A DNA stretch of 64,000 bases from Hyphomicrobiales bacterium (GCA_016185205.1 JACPOA010000019.1:1-64000); one strand, 5' to 3'. Numbered from the stretch's first letter, positions 41,745 to 50,850 are shown. Notes: generated by a model not told the origin, from the sequence alone. A program made the numbers and translations.

Positions 41745-42749
41745 TTACGCCGCTCCCGCGCGCAGCAGGTCGTGCACGTGGATGATGCCGACCGGCTTGC
41801 CGGCGTCGACCGCGAACAAGGCCGTCACCTTCATCGAATTGAGCAGGTCGAGCGTTTCGCTGATCAGCTGATCGGGCCGCGCGGTCTTGGGCTGGCGCGT
41901 CATAACGTCGTCGACGCGCGCATCGAGCAGGTTATTGCGCATGTGGCGGCGCAAGTCGCCGTCGGTGATGATGCCGACCAGCAGCCCGCGCGCATCGGTA
42001 ATGCCGACGCAACCGAAGCCCTTGGTCGTCATGACGATGATCGCCTCCGACATGCGGGTGCCGAGCGGCGCCAGCGGCACCGACTCCCCCGAATGCATGA
42101 GGTCGCGCACCTGTTTGAGCAGCGCGCCAAGTTTTCCGCCAGGATGCAGCATTCCGAAATCGACCGCGGTGAAGCCGTGGCTCTCCAGCAGCGCGATGGC
42201 CAAGGCATCGCCGAGCGCAAGCTGCATCAGCGCCGAGGTGGTCGGCGCCAGATTGTGCGGGCAGGCCTCGCGCGCCTGCGGCAGCGGCAGCACAACGTCG
42301 GCGGCCTTGGCCAGCGTAGAGTCGGCGCTGGCGGTCATGGCGATGAGGCCGATGTTGTGGCGGCGCGAATAATCGGTGAGGTTCTTGAGCTCGGCGGTCT
42401 CGCCCGACCAGGACAGCGCCAGGATCACGTCGTTCTTGGTGATCATGCCGAGATCGCCGTGGCTCGCCTCGGCCGGATGCACGAACAGCGCCGGCGTGCC
42501 GGTGGAGGCGAAGGTTGAGGCGATCTTGTGCCCGACATGGCCCGACTTACCCATGCCGGTGAAGATCACGCGGCCTTGCGCGGCGCGGATCAGGTCGATG
42601 GCAGCGGCAAAGCTGGCGCCCAGGCCGTCGCGCAGGCTGGCTTCGAGCGCATCGATGCCGCTACCCTCGGCGTCGAGCGTGCGCAAGGCGGACTCGATCG
42701 CGGCCTGCGCGCGTTCGCGGTCCACATTGGCTGGCTTGAGCTTGGCCAT
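41745..42749 (-). CDS. kdsD: D-arabinose-5-phosphate isomerase
   Basis: A 334-aa enzyme that makes arabinose 5-phosphate, the precursor of Kdo. It has the SIS domain with GRVIFTGMGKSGHVGHKIASTFASTGTPA and HPAEASHGDLGMI, then GDALAIALLESHGFTAVDFGMLHPGGKLG, and two C-terminal CBS domains (LVGIITDGDLRRHM, VGIIHVHDLLRAG). The domain order and length match KdsD. It is convergent with waaC, with zero intergenic bases. Confidence 0.94.
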   Translation of the reverse strand: MAKLKPANVDRERAQAAIESALRTLDAEGSGIDALEASLRDGLGASFAAAIDLIRAAQGRVIFTGMGKSGHVGHKIASTFASTGTPALFVHPAEASHGDLGMITKNDVILALSWSGETAELKNLTDYSRRHNIGLIAMTASADSTLAKAADVVLPLPQAREACPHNLAPTTSALMQLALGDALAIALLESHGFTAVDFGMLHPGGKLGALLKQVRDLMHSGESVPLAPLGTRMSEAIIVMTTKGFGCVGITDARGLLVGIITDGDLRRHMRNNLLDARVDDVMTRQPKTARPDQLISETLDLLNSMKVTALFAVDAGKPVGIIHVHDLLRAGAA

Positions 42750-42851
42750 CTCTGGGTCGGGGGTCCTTAAGGATTGCGCGGATTTGATAGCATGGAAAGG
42801 CGGCCGCGTCAGGCTGGCGAAGGCGCAAACGTTAACGCGCGGAAGCCGCCA

Positions 42852-43904
42852 TTAACGGGGTTTCGCATCTTTTAAAACCCGGCGCACAGCTGCCAGCACG
42901 GTTTCCATCGCGACATCGGCGGTCCGGCGATGTGCCACCGCGTCATTGCCGTCATTACGCGCACGCTGGCGCGCCGCCTCGTCGCCGGGCGGCTCGAGGA
43001 TGGCGGCAATCGGATTGAGCGGCTTCCAGTGCCAGGGACTGGTCGGCCCGAAGATCGCGACGGTCGGCGTGCCGATCGCCGCCGCGACGTGCATCAGGCC
43101 GGAGTCGTTGGTGACCGAGACATTCGCCGCGGCGAGCGCCAGGATGGCGTCGCGCAGATCGTTGCCGGTGAGGTCGCGCACGCGCGGGTCGCCGGCCGCT
43201 GCGATCTCTCCGGCGAGCGCGCGCTCGTTCGGTCCGCCCAGCACCCAGATGGCGGCGCCGTCCTTGGCGAGCGCCTGCGCCAATTGGCCGTAATGGCCGG
43301 CCGGCCAGGCCTTGCCGGCGCCAACCGCGCCAGGTGACAGGGTGACAATTGGCCGTGGCTCGTCGGCGAGTCCGTGCTGCATTTGCCAGCGTTTGACCGC
43401 GTCCGCCGGCACCTTCAGTTCGGGCAGCGGCCATTCGGCCGGCAAGGTGGCGCCCTTTGGAAGCGCCAATGCGCCCATCTGATCGATCATGCGCGGCAAT
43501 TGGCTCTCGCCATGGCGCATGTCGTTGATGAGGCCGAAGCGGACTTCGCCGGCAAAGCCGGTGCGCACGGGAATGCCGGCAAGCCAGGGCGCCAGCGCCG
43601 CCTTCCACTTGCGCGACATCACCAGCGCCTGCCCGTAGTCGCCCGCGCGCAGCTTGGCGGCGAGCGCGCGCTGGAGCGCGACGCCAAGGCGCCGGCGCGG
43701 CAGGTCCGCCACGATGACCCGCCGGATACCGGGCATGTAGTCGGCCAAGGGCGCGCACAGCGTGCTGCTGACGATATCCACCGGCCGGCCGGGCGTCTGC
43801 GCCCGCAGCAGCTTCACGACCGAATGGCAGCGGACAAAATCCCCAATCCAGACATAGGGGACGATCAGGACCGGCTGTGCGGGGGCTGCTGAAGAGAAGG
43901 TCAT
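42852..43904 (-). CDS. waaF: Lipopolysaccharide heptosyltransferase II
   Basis: A 350-aa GT9 enzyme adding the second core heptose. It has VLIVPYVWIGDFVRCHSVVKLLRAQTPGRPVDIV, the family motifs PIVTLSPGAVGAGKAWPAGHYGQLA, VSVTNDSGLMHVAAAIGTPTVAIFGPTSPWHWKPL, and a C-terminal ETVLAAVRRVL helix. It matches WaaF rather than WaaC in the start and in GPTSPWHW. It lies leftward, divergent from hldD with 186 bp between; kdsD follows on the same strand 102 bp on. Confidence 0.92.
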   Translation of the reverse strand: MTFSSAAPAQPVLIVPYVWIGDFVRCHSVVKLLRAQTPGRPVDIVSSTLCAPLADYMPGIRRVIVADLPRRRLGVALQRALAAKLRAGDYGQALVMSRKWKAALAPWLAGIPVRTGFAGEVRFGLINDMRHGESQLPRMIDQMGALALPKGATLPAEWPLPELKVPADAVKRWQMQHGLADEPRPIVTLSPGAVGAGKAWPAGHYGQLAQALAKDGAAIWVLGGPNERALAGEIAAAGDPRVRDLTGNDLRDAILALAAANVSVTNDSGLMHVAAAIGTPTVAIFGPTSPWHWKPLNPIAAILEPPGDEAARQRARNDGNDAVAHRRTADVAMETVLAAVRRVLKDAKPR

Positions 43905-44090
43905 GTTTTGGCGCCCGCCCGTCGGCGCGGCATCGGCTCCGGCCTTGCCGGACAGCCGTTACCCCGCAGCGGCGGCAACTGTCCAGCCGCAATTTTTACC
44001 GTTTCCTGAGCCAATTGCGCGGGAATACGGCCTAATATTTGCGCCAACCCGCGGACTGGGGCAAAGCTTTGGCCGGTGCAGGGGAAAAGC

Positions 44091-45071
44091 ATGTTTTTGG
44101 TCACCGGCGGGGCCGGATTCATCGGGTCGAACGTGGTCGCGAGCCTCAACGAGGCCGGCCATACCGTCGTGGTCAACGATCTGCTCGGCAAGGATGACAC
44201 CAAATGGCGCAATCTGGCCAAACGCCAGATCGCCGATCTGGTGCCGCCGGCCGAGCTGACGGCCTGGCTGCACGGCCGCAAGCTCGACGCCGTCGTCCAC
44301 ATGGGCGCCATTTCCGACACCACCGCCACCGACGGCGACCTGGTGATGGAGAACAATTTCCGTCTGTCGCTGCGGCTGCTCGACTGGTGCACGATCACCC
44401 GCACCCCGTTCATCTATGCCTCGTCGGCGGCGACCTATGGCGACGGCAGCCAAGGCTTTGTCGACGACTGGTCGCTGGATGCGTTACGCAAGCTGCAGCC
44501 GATGAACCTGTACGGCTGGAGCAAGCATCTGTTCGATCTCGCGCTGGTCGATCGCTACGTCAAAAAGGAAAACCTGCCGCCGCGCTGGGTCGGGCTGAAG
44601 TTCTTCAACGTCTACGGCCCGAACGAATATCACAAGGGTCACATGGCGAGCGTGCTGGCCAAGGTGTTCGACGGCGCCAAGGCCGGCAAGCCGGTGCGGC
44701 TGTTCAAGTCGCATCGCACCGGCATCGCCGATGGCGAGCAGCGCCGCGATTTCATCTATGTCGACGACGCGGTGGCGGCGCTGCGCTGGCTGCTCGATAC
44801 ATCCTCGGTCAACGGCATTTTCAACGTCGGCACCGGCCGGGCGGAAAGCTTCCGCGACATGATCGGCGCCATGTTCAAGGCGCTCGGCCGGCCGCCGAAT
44901 ATCGACTATATCGAGATGCCCGACGCGATCCGCGGCCAGTACCAGTATTTCACCCAAAGCCGCGTCGAGAACCTGCGCCGCGCCGGCTATAACGCCGGTT
45001 TCACGCCGCTCGAGAGCGCCGTCGGTCAATACGTCACCGGCTATCTCGATCGCGCGGATCGGTACAGGTAG
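44091..45071 (+). CDS. hldD: ADP-L-glycero-D-manno-heptose 6-epimerase
   Basis: A 326-aa extended-SDR epimerase producing the L,D-heptose donor. It has [54 protein letters not shown], the Ser/Tyr-Lys pair in [12 protein letters not shown] and [11 protein letters not shown], and the HldD-specific [18 protein letters not shown]. The Met at 44091 is the natural start; the track's 44076 adds five residues. hldE follows 4 nt later. Confidence 0.95.
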   Translation: MFLVTGGAGFIGSNVVASLNEAGHTVVVNDLLGKDDTKWRNLAKRQIADLVPPAELTAWLHGRKLDAVVHMGAISDTTATDGDLVMENNFRLSLRLLDWCTITRTPFIYASSAATYGDGSQGFVDDWSLDALRKLQPMNLYGWSKHLFDLALVDRYVKKENLPPRWVGLKFFNVYGPNEYHKGHMASVLAKVFDGAKAGKPVRLFKSHRTGIADGEQRRDFIYVDDAVAALRWLLDTSSVNGIFNVGTGRAESFRDMIGAMFKALGRPPNIDYIEMPDAIRGQYQYFTQSRVENLRRAGYNAGFTPLESAVGQYVTGYLDRADRYR

Positions 45072-45075
45072 CGCT

Positions 45076-46542
45076 ATGTTCGATTTCGACAAGCATCTCA
45101 CCGCGCTTACCGAGCAGACCGTGCTCTGCATCGGCGATCTGATGCTCGATGAATTCGTCTACGGCGAGGTCACCCGCATCTCGCCGGAAGCGCCCACGCC
45201 GGTGATCGCGGTCAAGCGCAGCGAGCTGATGGTCGGCGGCGCCGGCAATGTCGCGCGCAACCTCGTTTCGCTCGGCACCGGCTGCATCTTCGTCGGCGTG
45301 GTCGGCGACGACGATGCCGGCAACGCGCTGACCGAGGCGCTCGGCACCCACCCGCTGATCGAATTTCATCTGGTGGTCGACGCCAAGCGTCAGACCACGC
45401 GCAAGGTGCGCTTCGTTTCCGAGCATCATTCGACGCATCTGCTGCGCGCCGACTGGGAAGCGGCCGCGGCCGTCGACGCCGGCGGCGAGGACGCGCTGAT
45501 CGGTCACGCCATCAAGGCGATGCCGCGCGCAGGCAGCGTAGTGCTGTCCGACTATGCCAAGGGCGCGCTCACCCCGCGCGTCATCCGCGCCGTCATCGAT
45601 GCCGCCAACAAACTCGGCAAGCCGGTGGTGGTCGATCCGAAAGGCCGCGACTACGGCATCTATCGCGGAGCGACGCTGATCACGCCGAACCGGCAAGAAC
45701 TCGCCGATGCCACGCATCGCGCCGCGCAGACCGACGATGAAATCGCTGCCGCCGCTGCGGAACTCGGCCGCGCATTGGGCGCGCAAGCGGTGCTGGTGAC
45801 GCGCAGCGAGGCCGGCATGACTCTGGTGGGCGAGGGCGCGCCCGTCCACGTGCCGGCCTATCCGGTGCGCGTGCGCGACGTCTCCGGCGCCGGCGATACC
45901 GTCGTCGCCGTGCTGGCGGCGATGCTGGCCATGGGCGCCGATTTCGAATCGGCCATGCGCGCCGCCAATGCCGCCGCGGCGGTGGTGGTGGGAAAACGCG
46001 GCACCGCCACGCTGTCGGTGGCTGAGCTGCGCTCGCGCATTCTGCCGGCCGCCACGCTGGCGCCGGAAGAAAAGATCGTGTTCGACTGGGCTTTGCTCGA
46101 CGAGCATCTGGCCGAATGGCGGAAAGCCGGCCTGCGCGTCGGTTTCACCAATGGCTGTTTCGATCTGCTGCATCCCGGCCACGTCAGATTGCTGGCCGGC
46201 GCGCGCGCGGCCTGCGACCGGCTGGTGCTCGGCTTGAACGGCGACGCTTCGGTCACCCGGCTCAAAGGCGCCGGCCGCCCGGTGCAGCCGGTGCAATCGC
46301 GCGCGGAGGTGCTGGCCGCGCTCGAGGCGGTCGATCTGGTGGTGGTGTTCGACGAGGACACGCCGGAAAAGCTGATCGCGCGGGTGAAGCCGAGCGTGCT
46401 GGTCAAGGGCAGCGACTACACGCGCGAGCAGGTGGTCGGCCGCGAGATCGTCGAGGCGCTCGGCGGCCAGATCGTGCTGATCGACCTGGTGCCCGGCCAT
46501 TCGACCACCGCGATGGTGGAGCGCTCGCGCGGGCCGAAGTGA
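45076..46542 (+). CDS. hldE: Bifunctional heptose-7-phosphate kinase / heptose-1-phosphate adenylyltransferase
   Basis: A 488-aa two-domain enzyme of ADP-heptose synthesis. Residues 1-325 form a ribokinase-fold kinase ([32 protein letters not shown], and [19 protein letters not shown] with its catalytic Asp). Residues 350-488 form a cytidylyltransferase-type domain ([51 protein letters not shown]). gmhA and gmhB, the other two steps, are not in the window. It is co-transcribed with hldD, and a GC-rich hairpin follows at 46567-46581. Confidence 0.95.
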   Translation: MFDFDKHLTALTEQTVLCIGDLMLDEFVYGEVTRISPEAPTPVIAVKRSELMVGGAGNVARNLVSLGTGCIFVGVVGDDDAGNALTEALGTHPLIEFHLVVDAKRQTTRKVRFVSEHHSTHLLRADWEAAAAVDAGGEDALIGHAIKAMPRAGSVVLSDYAKGALTPRVIRAVIDAANKLGKPVVVDPKGRDYGIYRGATLITPNRQELADATHRAAQTDDEIAAAAAELGRALGAQAVLVTRSEAGMTLVGEGAPVHVPAYPVRVRDVSGAGDTVVAVLAAMLAMGADFESAMRAANAAAAVVVGKRGTATLSVAELRSRILPAATLAPEEKIVFDWALLDEHLAEWRKAGLRVGFTNGCFDLLHPGHVRLLAGARAACDRLVLGLNGDASVTRLKGAGRPVQPVQSRAEVLAALEAVDLVVVFDEDTPEKLIARVKPSVLVKGSDYTREQVVGREIVEALGGQIVLIDLVPGHSTTAMVERSRGPK

Positions 46543-46566
46543 TTTGACATAGCCGGCACCCCCGGG

Positions 46567-46581
46567 CCGGCCTAAGGCCGG
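46567..46581 (+). terminator. Possible terminator hairpin after hldE
   Basis: CCGGCC/GGCCGG with a 3-nt TAA loop, 24 nt after the hldE stop. There is no T-run, so termination strength is uncertain. Confidence 0.4.
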
Positions 46582-46694
46582 ACGGCGCAACCCACGCGGC
46601 AGGGGAACTCAAAAGCCAATTGCGTGTTGACGCAGCGGAGCGCGGCGGCAGCATGCGACATTGCGCGCGCGCCCGCGACCGGGAGGGGCGTGCC

Positions 46695-47648
46695 ATGAAA
46701 AACTGCTTTTTGCGCGTCGCGCTGGCGCTGGCGTTTTTCGGCGCCTGGTTGCCAACAGCGAGTGCCTTTGAGGTCGTGATTCGGCGCAACATCGAGTATG
46801 TCGTGCATGACAACATCAAATTACGCGGCGATCTCTATCGGCCGAGAGAATTGCGAAGCGCACCGGTGCTGGTCGCCGTGCATGGCGGCGCTTGGCAGGA
46901 AGGGACGCCCGCGTTCTACCGCCATTGGGGTCCCTATCTCGCCTCGCGCGGCTACGCGGTCTTTGCGGTTCATTACCGGCTCGCTCAGGCGGGCAAGCCT
47001 TCTTATCCGGCGGCGGTTTACGACATCAGGTCCGCCGTTCAATTCGTTCGCGCCAAGGCGAGTTCGTTGAACGTCGATCCCGAGCGTATCGGTCTCATGG
47101 GCGACGATGCGGGCGCCCAGCTTGCGACGCTGGTCGCGCTTGCCGGCGCCGAGCCGCAGTTCTCCAAGGAATATCGCAACGACCCCAACGCCGCCACGCC
47201 AGTCGACGTCAAGGCCGCCGCCGTGTTCTACGGCATCTTTGACATGCAGGCGCAGTGGACGCACGATCAGATTTTCCGTCCGCGCGACCAAATCGCCGAA
47301 AAATTCCTCGGTGTGTCGCCGATGCAGAGTCGTCAGAAATATTTCGAAGCCTCGCCCATCGGCTATGCCACCGCCGACAAGAACAAGCCCTGGATCAATG
47401 TCATTTATGGAACGTCGGACGAGGTCGTCGATGCCGGCACGCAGTCGCTGAGCTTTTTGACCGCTCTTAAACAGGCGCAATTCATAGTTCAGAAGATCGA
47501 AATACCAAACGTCGGTCACTATTGGGTATCGGACCCCTTCACCGATCCCGGTAGCCCGAACGAGTACATTGGGCCACGGCTGTTGCGATTCCTCGGCGAC
47601 GCCTTCGCGACCGATCGCGAGAAAGAATCGCCGGCCGAGTCGCAGTAA
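46695..47648 (+). CDS. Secreted alpha/beta-hydrolase-fold protein, nucleophile Ser replaced by Asp
   Basis: A 317-aa exported protein with a signal peptide (residues 1-24, TASA/F) after a GGGAGGGG ribosome-binding site at the 46695 ATG. It resembles the BD-FAE/HSL-like esterases: the oxyanion motif LVAVHGGAWQEG, YRLAQAGKPSYPAAVYDIRSAVQFVRA, the acid region INVIYGTSDEVV and the histidine in NVGHYWV. The nucleophile elbow, normally G-D/E-S-A-G, reads GLMGDDAGAQLA, so the catalytic Ser is Asp. It may be inactive, bind rather than cleave, or use Asp as dehalogenases do. It follows hldE on the same strand. Confidence 0.85.
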   Translation: MKNCFLRVALALAFFGAWLPTASAFEVVIRRNIEYVVHDNIKLRGDLYRPRELRSAPVLVAVHGGAWQEGTPAFYRHWGPYLASRGYAVFAVHYRLAQAGKPSYPAAVYDIRSAVQFVRAKASSLNVDPERIGLMGDDAGAQLATLVALAGAEPQFSKEYRNDPNAATPVDVKAAAVFYGIFDMQAQWTHDQIFRPRDQIAEKFLGVSPMQSRQKYFEASPIGYATADKNKPWINVIYGTSDEVVDAGTQSLSFLTALKQAQFIVQKIEIPNVGHYWVSDPFTDPGSPNEYIGPRLLRFLGDAFATDREKESPAESQ

Positions 47649-47664
47649 TCGGATAGCGCCTGTG

Positions 47665-47724
47665 GGCACTGAGCGGCATGTCGCGCGGCGCGGCACTTTG
47701 GTCGCTTGCGGAGCGAAGCGGACA
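47665..47724. repeat. Degenerate intergenic repeat, copy 1
   Basis: About 60 bp nearly identical to 50748-50808; both contain TTGGTCGCTTGCGGAGCGAA and end in GCGGACA. It lies in the gap after the hydrolase gene. Confidence 0.8.
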
Positions 47725-47846
47725 GGGCTGGGTCCGCTGCACTGCCGGTCCCGGACGAAAATGACCCACAACGGACAAACCCCCGGTGACGCCTCCGCAG
47801 CGGCTTGATATATTTTATAGATCGCAGGTTTGGTTAGGGGGCGAAC

Positions 47847-48221
47847 ATGCGTTATCGGACATCTCAGTTTGCTTTCGCCGTTTCATTCCTACTCGCGCTC
47901 GCCGCGCCGGCCTGGGCGGAGACCGCGTCGCTCTATTGCAGCTGGCCCAACGACATCGCCTCCATCCTGGTGGACGTGGATTACGCCACCAGCCGGGTTA
48001 CGATCTCCACCGGCGGCGGCTCGGCGCCGCCGGTTACCTCCGTCGCACAGATCACCAATCACGACATCAACTGGTCGTTTCCGTCCAGATCGGGGTTGAT
48101 GATCTCCTACCGCGTCAACCGCCTCACGGGCGATTTGAGCGAATGTGGAGGTTACCGGGAACGGGGCGATCCTTTTTGTTCTGACGTTCGGAACTGCGTG
48201 CCGCGCACGCCCCGATTCTGA
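47847..48221 (+). CDS. Small secreted hypothetical protein (paralogue A)
   Basis: A 124-aa protein with a clear signal peptide (FAVSFLLALAAPAWA/E, about residue 24). The mature part is beta-rich with four cysteines (SLYCSWPND, GDLSECGGY, PFCSDVRNCVP). It shares layout with the protein at 48622: the hydrophobic core VSFLLALAAP is encoded by an identical 31-nt stretch, and xTLxC.WPND / VDVDYATSRV recurs as VTLVCPNDT / IDIDLTRQIV. I do not recognise the family. It is probably periplasmic. Confidence 0.7.
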   Translation: MRYRTSQFAFAVSFLLALAAPAWAETASLYCSWPNDIASILVDVDYATSRVTISTGGGSAPPVTSVAQITNHDINWSFPSRSGLMISYRVNRLTGDLSECGGYRERGDPFCSDVRNCVPRTPRF

Positions 48222-48232
48222 TGGAGGAGCGA

Positions 48233-48475
48233 ATGCACCAGTTCACGGACCGAGTGAGATTAGCTTTGCTGTGCACATTTATCGCCATACTTAGCCTTTC
48301 CGGCCTCAATATAGCGAACGCGGCTCCAGCGTGTGACTCTTGGCGGCGACTATCAGACGGCAGGTGGTTTCTACATTGCGTGGACGAAAGATCAAAAAAC
48401 GTATGCTGGTACTGTCCGACCCAAAGCGTAACGAACGCTTGCACCAAGCAGGAGGGGTCAGTATGCGCCAGGTAA
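48233..48475 (+). CDS. Small secreted Cys-containing hypothetical protein
   Basis: An 80-aa protein with a signal peptide (LLCTFIAILSLSGLNIANA/A) and a mature part of about 50 residues containing five cysteines (PACDSW, LHCVDE, NVCWYCPTQ, NACTKQ). The ATG at 48233 is preferred because GGAGGAGCG precedes it; the track's 48221 overlaps the previous stop. The family is unknown. It lies between two small paralogous secreted proteins. Confidence 0.6.
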   Translation: MHQFTDRVRLALLCTFIAILSLSGLNIANAAPACDSWRRLSDGRWFLHCVDERSKNVCWYCPTQSVTNACTKQEGSVCAR

Positions 48476-48621
48476 ATAGACACAAAGAGTTCTAACTACA
48501 AGAAATGACAAGGATTAGCCTGATGATACCTCGAAGTATTCTCGACAGATTTCTTAGAGTCAGTACGCGAGGCGTAGGCAAGCGCGTAGCGTTGATCGGC
48601 ATCCGATGAATGGAGAAGTCG

Positions 48622-48942
48622 ATGCGAATATTATTGGGCGTAATCACCGTTTCATTCCTACTCGCGCTCGCCGCGCCATCGCGAGCGGCTACGGTGACAC
48701 TGGTATGCCCTAATGACACCGGCCCTGTGACGATCGATATTGACCTCACGCGGCAAATAGTCTGCTCCAAAGGAAATTACTGGCCAACTGGATGCGTTCT
48801 AGCTCAAATATCAGATCGTAATGTTATATTCAAACCTGGTAAATATGGGGGGGCGCTGCTTACTATCGATCGTAGAACACGAATGATCCGATACGCCGAT
48901 GGTGAGACTGTTACTTGTCAGCTCTTTGACGGCGGATTCTGA
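48622..48942 (+). CDS. Small secreted hypothetical protein (paralogue B)
   Basis: A 106-aa protein. The signal peptide ITVSFLLALAAPSRA/A precedes a beta-rich domain TVTLVCPNDTGPVTIDIDLTRQIV with cysteines in IVCSKG, TGCVLA and VTCQLF. It is a paralogue of the protein at 47847. The ATG at 48622 is preferred over 48610 because GGAGAAG lies just before it. GC is lower than in the LPS genes, which suggests recent acquisition. Confidence 0.65.
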   Translation: MRILLGVITVSFLLALAAPSRAATVTLVCPNDTGPVTIDIDLTRQIVCSKGNYWPTGCVLAQISDRNVIFKPGKYGGALLTIDRRTRMIRYADGETVTCQLFDGGF

Positions 48943-49210
48943 AAACGTCACAAAGGATCGTTTGTCGGAGACGGTGAAAAGTCGGCCGCGTTTTCGCGTC
49001 ACAGTGAATGACGCGATTGGCACTTCGCGGACAAACCTACCGCGCCCGCGTTTGTCGGCTTTTGGACTACACCGGACACAGGGCGGTCCGGAGGCTAAAT
49101 AGCTCCGCAGCGAATGACCCAACTCAGACCGCGATGTCCGATTTTGACCGCAAATGACGGTATGATCCTCCGTTGATATCTTTGGTGCAAATTTGTCTGG
49201 GAGAATGAGA
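48943..49210. repeat. Gap with decayed repeat, paired with 49817-49870
   Basis: Non-coding. The segment 49018-49070 (from TGGCACTTC to TTTGGACTA) is about 85-90% identical by eye to 49817-49869, and the flanking GCGAATGACCCA also recurs. These look like copies of one old intergenic element. Confidence 0.6.
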
Positions 49211-49777
49211 ATGCGAGTGCAAAATCAGATGCTGGTTCTGCGTATCATGGCGGCCGGCCTTCTGATCGCCGGTGCACTTTTTACCGTCTCACCGGCGGCT
49301 GCCGACGACGCGGAGATTTGTACTAATTCATCAGGCGATGTTGCCATTGCCGCGTGCACGCGGGCAATTGCCTCGGGGCAATACACCACCCAGAACGTTG
49401 CGACCCTCTATACCAGCCGTGGAAATGAGTACGCGTACAAAGGCCAGCACGACCCCGCAATCCAAGACTTCGACCAGGCGATCCGACTCAACCCGCAAAA
49501 TGTGTCGGCCTTCATTGGCCGCGGCCGTGCGTATGGCGGCAAAGGCCAGCACGACCGCGCCATCCAGGACTTCGACCAAGCGATCCGGCTCGATGCACAA
49601 TTTGCCCGGAGTGATAGGACCGATCCCGTTGATGTTGGAGCTGGCCAATTCATGTGTTGTCGCGCTGTATTGTTTGATTGCCGGATTAAAGCGAGTTGGG
49701 CACTAACGAATATACGGGAGGATGCCAAGCACTGTATCGAAACGTGCTTGAGGAACCTAGCCCGGCACCACTGTTGA
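49211..49777 (+). CDS. Secreted TPR-repeat protein, 3' part apparently decayed
   Basis: A 188-aa protein with a signal peptide (ILxAGALFTVSPAAA-like core, AA/D near residue 30) and a domain with two cysteines (EICTNSSGDVAIAACTRAI). Two TPR units follow (YTSRGNEYAYKGQHDPAIQDFDQAIRLNP; IGRGRAYGGKGQHDRAIQDFDQAIRLD). After the second unit the protein changes abruptly to an unrelated tail, so the original repeats probably continued and were lost. It is homologous to the TPR protein at 50035. The start at 49211 has GGGAG 7 nt upstream; 49205 is also possible. Confidence 0.7.
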   Translation: MRVQNQMLVLRIMAAGLLIAGALFTVSPAAADDAEICTNSSGDVAIAACTRAIASGQYTTQNVATLYTSRGNEYAYKGQHDPAIQDFDQAIRLNPQNVSAFIGRGRAYGGKGQHDRAIQDFDQAIRLDAQFARSDRTDPVDVGAGQFMCCRAVLFDCRIKASWALTNIREDAKHCIETCLRNLARHHC

Positions 49778-49816
49778 GGCGGTCACCGAGGAAGTCGCAG
49801 CCGCGAATGTCGTTAT

Positions 49817-49870
49817 TGGCACTTCGTGGACAAACGAACCGCACCCACGTTTTTCGGCTATTGGACTAAC
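49817..49870. repeat. Decayed intergenic repeat, second copy
   Basis: Matches 49018-49070 (TGGCACTTC...GGACAAAC...TTGGACTA) and is followed likewise by GCGAATGACCCA. It lies in the gap between the two TPR genes. Confidence 0.6.
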
Positions 49871-50034
49871 AGCGGACATTAACGTCGGCGCTGAATTTCT
49901 CGGTTGCGAATGACCCATCGCGTCATTTCGATCCGCGACACCCGCCCTCGGCAATTGTTAGGTGAGGGCCTTACATCCAACCTGCCTTTTGTTATGTTTT
50001 GTCCAATCGGGCGCAACCCGAGCGGGGGAAACCA

Positions 50035-50571
50035 ATGTCGGTAAAAACATGCGTTTTTGCGGGCGCCATTGCGCTCATGGCAGTGACCGGCTTTGCCGGT
50101 GCGGCGGCGGCGCAGCAGTCGAAGTGGTGCGACGATCCCAATGCCACGGATGATCAGACCATCAGCGGTTGCACGGCGGACATCCAATCGGGGCGTTTCT
50201 CGGGGAAAAATCTCGCCGTTAAGTTCTCCAATCGCGGCCTCGCCTACAACGACAAAGGCCAAACCGACCGCGCCATCCAGGACTACGACCAGGCCATCAG
50301 GCTCAACCCAAACTATGCCAATGCCTTCTATAATCGCGGCAACGCGTACGACGACAAAGGCCAAACCGACCGCGCCATCCAGGACTACGACCAGGCCATC
50401 AAGCTCAATCCGAACCACGCCAACGCCTTCAACAATCGCGGCCTCGCCTACAAAAACAAAGGCCAAACCGACCGCGCCATCCAGGACTTCGACCAGGCCA
50501 TCAGGCTCAATCCGAATTTTACCTTGGCCATCAATAATCGAGCTGAGGCCATCGCGAAGAAGAATCAGTAG
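50035..50571 (+). CDS. Secreted TPR-repeat protein with near-identical 102-bp units
   Basis: A 178-aa protein with a signal peptide (CVFAGAIALMAVTGFAGAAAA/Q) and a start after a GGGGGAA ribosome-binding site. A short domain with two cysteines (KWCDDPN, ISGCTADIQSG) resembles that of the protein at 49211. Three 34-residue TPR units follow, of the type NRGxAYxxKGQTDRAIQDYDQAIxLNPNxANAF. The DNA units are 102 bp and almost identical (50230-50535), so unit number can change by recombination. It is likely a periplasmic interaction scaffold. Confidence 0.82.
   Translation: MSVKTCVFAGAIALMAVTGFAGAAAAQQSKWCDDPNATDDQTISGCTADIQSGRFSGKNLAVKFSNRGLAYNDKGQTDRAIQDYDQAIRLNPNYANAFYNRGNAYDDKGQTDRAIQDYDQAIKLNPNHANAFNNRGLAYKNKGQTDRAIQDFDQAIRLNPNFTLAINNRAEAIAKKNQ
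50230..50535 (+). repeat. Three tandem 102-bp TPR-coding repeats
   Basis: Units start at AATCGCGGC (50230, 50332, 50434), and a fourth partial unit begins at 50536. Long runs, including the segment coding KGQTDRAIQD, are unchanged among units, which indicates recent duplication or gene conversion. Confidence 0.88.
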
Positions 50572-50747
50572 ACCGCCGCAGCAGCTCCGGCGACAGCGTC
50601 GGGGCAATGCCGATGTGGCGTCGGCAAAAGTTATTCAGGCAAATATCGCCGAGTGGTTGCGAAGTACGGCGTGAAATAGTCACGCGACGCACGCAACAAG
50701 AAACGTGCTTTCAACAAGCGATTTTCTCTCGTCGGAAAGACGCGAAT

Positions 50748-50808
50748 GGCACTTAGCGGCATGTCGCGGCGGCGCGGCAGTTTGGTCGCTTGCGGAGCGA
50801 AGCGGACA
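50748..50808. repeat. Degenerate intergenic repeat, copy 2
   Basis: Near-identical to 47665-47724, with one extra G in the GTCGCGGCGGCGCGG part. It lies between the TPR gene and the convergent glycosyltransferase gene. Confidence 0.8.
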
Positions 50809-50850
50809 TTCAGCGAGCCGCCTACGGAGCCGGATCCATGAGGTGCGCGC

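Noticed and set aside
45034-46590. 518-aa minus-strand ORF opposite hldE
   Set aside because: Shadow; hldE has every domain motif of the family.
50230-50535. Tandem repeats considered as a CRISPR-like array
   Set aside because: Units are 102 bp with no spacers and code in frame for TPR motifs.
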